Assembly: GCA_013153895.1 (NCBI GenBank) | Contig: JAADDN010000197.1 | Location: 1 to 13,998 of the forward strand | Source: Thermoproteota archaeon | Lineage (GTDB): Archaea > Thermoproteota > Thermoprotei > Thermoproteales > Thermocladiaceae | DNA: 13,998 nucleotides | Reading direction: 5' to 3' | Shown here: piece after piece, positions 13,399 through 13,998 of the stretch | Numbering within the stretch: position 1 is the stretch's first letter | How the letters are laid out: every line of letters begins with the position of its first letter | Notes under the pieces: model-generated | What the model was told of the DNA's origin: nothing | What the model saw: the letters and a program-made list of their open reading frames with translations, nothing else | Databases searched by the model: none | Translations under genes and position numbers: made by a program

Positions 13399-13998
13399 GG
13401 AGAACATACGTTGAAGAGATATGTGCGGAGATTCTTAAAGATGTAGAAGAGAGACAAATATCTATACGTGGAGCAATAGAAGATAGAAGAGATAATCCTA
13501 TAGTTACCAAGTTAAGATCTCTCATACTTGCAATATGTCTAGAAACAGTTCGAAAATATGTACTACTCGACAAAATTTGGGAACAAATCGTAGGAAGAAT
13601 CCCAAGAGATACATATCGTAAGAATCTTACAAGAATAATCACCTACGAAGCTAAGTATAGGAACGTTCCTACTAGAAGATTAGTTGATATATGTCTGAGA
13701 AATAATATAAAGATAAGTGAGAACCATATTAATAAGATTCGTGAAATAGCTGAAGAAGATATTGTTAAGAACTTGAGCTATGAGGAGAAGCTACACGTAA
13801 TTCATAGTGTTCCATTATGGTTAGTGAAGTACATATTGAGAAGATTCTCAGATGGTGAGAAGATTATAGAATCATTTTCTAAGAAACTTCCAACCTATGT
13901 TAGATGTAGAGTTGATAGAAAACTTATTTTGAATAAATTAGAGACGTTAGGTATTAGAGCTGAAGAAGATCCTGATCTTGATGATGCTATCGTGCTTG
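13395..13998 (+). CDS. NOL1/NOP2/Sun-family RNA m5C methyltransferase, 3' end outside window
   Basis: The frame opens at ATG 13395, overlapping the upstream TGA as ATGA, and stays open to the window end (201 complete codons). Residues 1-115 are helical and basic, beginning MRRTYVEEICAEILKDVEER, and resemble the NusB-like N-terminal domain of RsmB/Sun enzymes. Then come HSVPLWLVKYILRRFSDGEK and LPTYVRCRVDRKLILNKLE, which match the linker just before the methyltransferase domain (the usual pattern is a P-x-W segment, then a P-x-x-x-R-x-N-type segment). The SAM-binding motif and catalytic Cys residues lie beyond the window. Family members methylate C5 of cytosine in rRNA or tRNA. Coupling to citramalate synthase looks incidental. 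Confidence 0.75.
   Translation, partial: MRRTYVEEICAEILKDVEERQISIRGAIEDRRDNPIVTKLRSLILAICLETVRKYVLLDKIWEQIVGRIPRDTYRKNLTRIITYEAKYRNVPTRRLVDICLRNNIKISENHINKIREIAEEDIVKNLSYEEKLHVIHSVPLWLVKYILRRFSDGEKIIESFSKKLPTYVRCRVDRKLILNKLETLGIRAEEDPDLDDAIVL

Noticed and set aside
1..13998. CRISPR arrays, insertion sequences or prophage genes
   Set aside because: No regularly spaced repeats, transposase-like proteins, terminal inverted repeats or target duplications were seen; both tRNA loci lack an adjacent integrase.

Overview
This window looks like chromosomal DNA of a hyperthermophilic crenarchaeote (Thermoproteota). I would not go below phylum with confidence, though a Desulfurococcales- or Ignisphaera-like relative would fit. 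The evidence is: protein genes that are AT-rich with AGA/ATA-heavy codon use while tRNA stems are almost pure G-C; archaeal ribosomal proteins (uL14, eL43) and a Brix protein; a tRNA-Tyr with the archaeal C1-G72 pair and a bulge-helix-bulge intron; TATA boxes about 25-30 nt before start codons with almost no leader; and several box C/D sRNA genes.

Layout. Positions 1-1227 (+): the 3' part of a HAD-type phosphatase gene overlapping a polysaccharide-deacetylase-like gene. 1245-1540 (-): tRNA-Tyr with a 33-nt intron, preceded on the same strand by two tandem C/D sRNAs. 1544-3009: two unrecognised genes diverging from one palindromic TATA box. 3067-7337 (+): a DUF1646-like membrane transporter, a BtpA-family TIM barrel, and a CobN/BchH-type chelatase subunit lacking the usual C-terminal part. 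7395-10366 (+): SecY, uL14, eL43 (L37Ae) and a Brix ribosome-biogenesis protein, with a third C/D sRNA antisense between secY and uL14. 10413-10553 (+): a promoter, a well-formed 5' half of tRNA-Gln(CUG) with no recognisable 3' half, a GC-rich trailer and a fourth C/D sRNA. 10554-11651 (-): a GT4-type glycosyltransferase. 11758-13998 (+): a citramalate synthase whose N-terminus has no normal in-frame start, overlapping by ATGA the 5' part of a NOL1/NOP2/Sun-type RNA methyltransferase that runs off the window.

Common thread. Much of the window concerns translation and stable RNA: tRNAs, ribosomal proteins, ribosome assembly, an RNA m5C methyltransferase and four 2'-O-methylation guide RNAs within 14 kb. 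The guide RNAs sit in gene junctions: two have box D touching the stop codon of a convergent gene, and two lie just upstream of tRNA-Tyr. The most unusual items are the orphan tRNA-Gln 5' half, which behaves like a split tRNA gene and appears joined to a C/D sRNA; the sRNA cluster itself; the anomalous start of the citramalate synthase; and the N-terminal-only CobN. I found no mobile element, CRISPR array or sign of phage.
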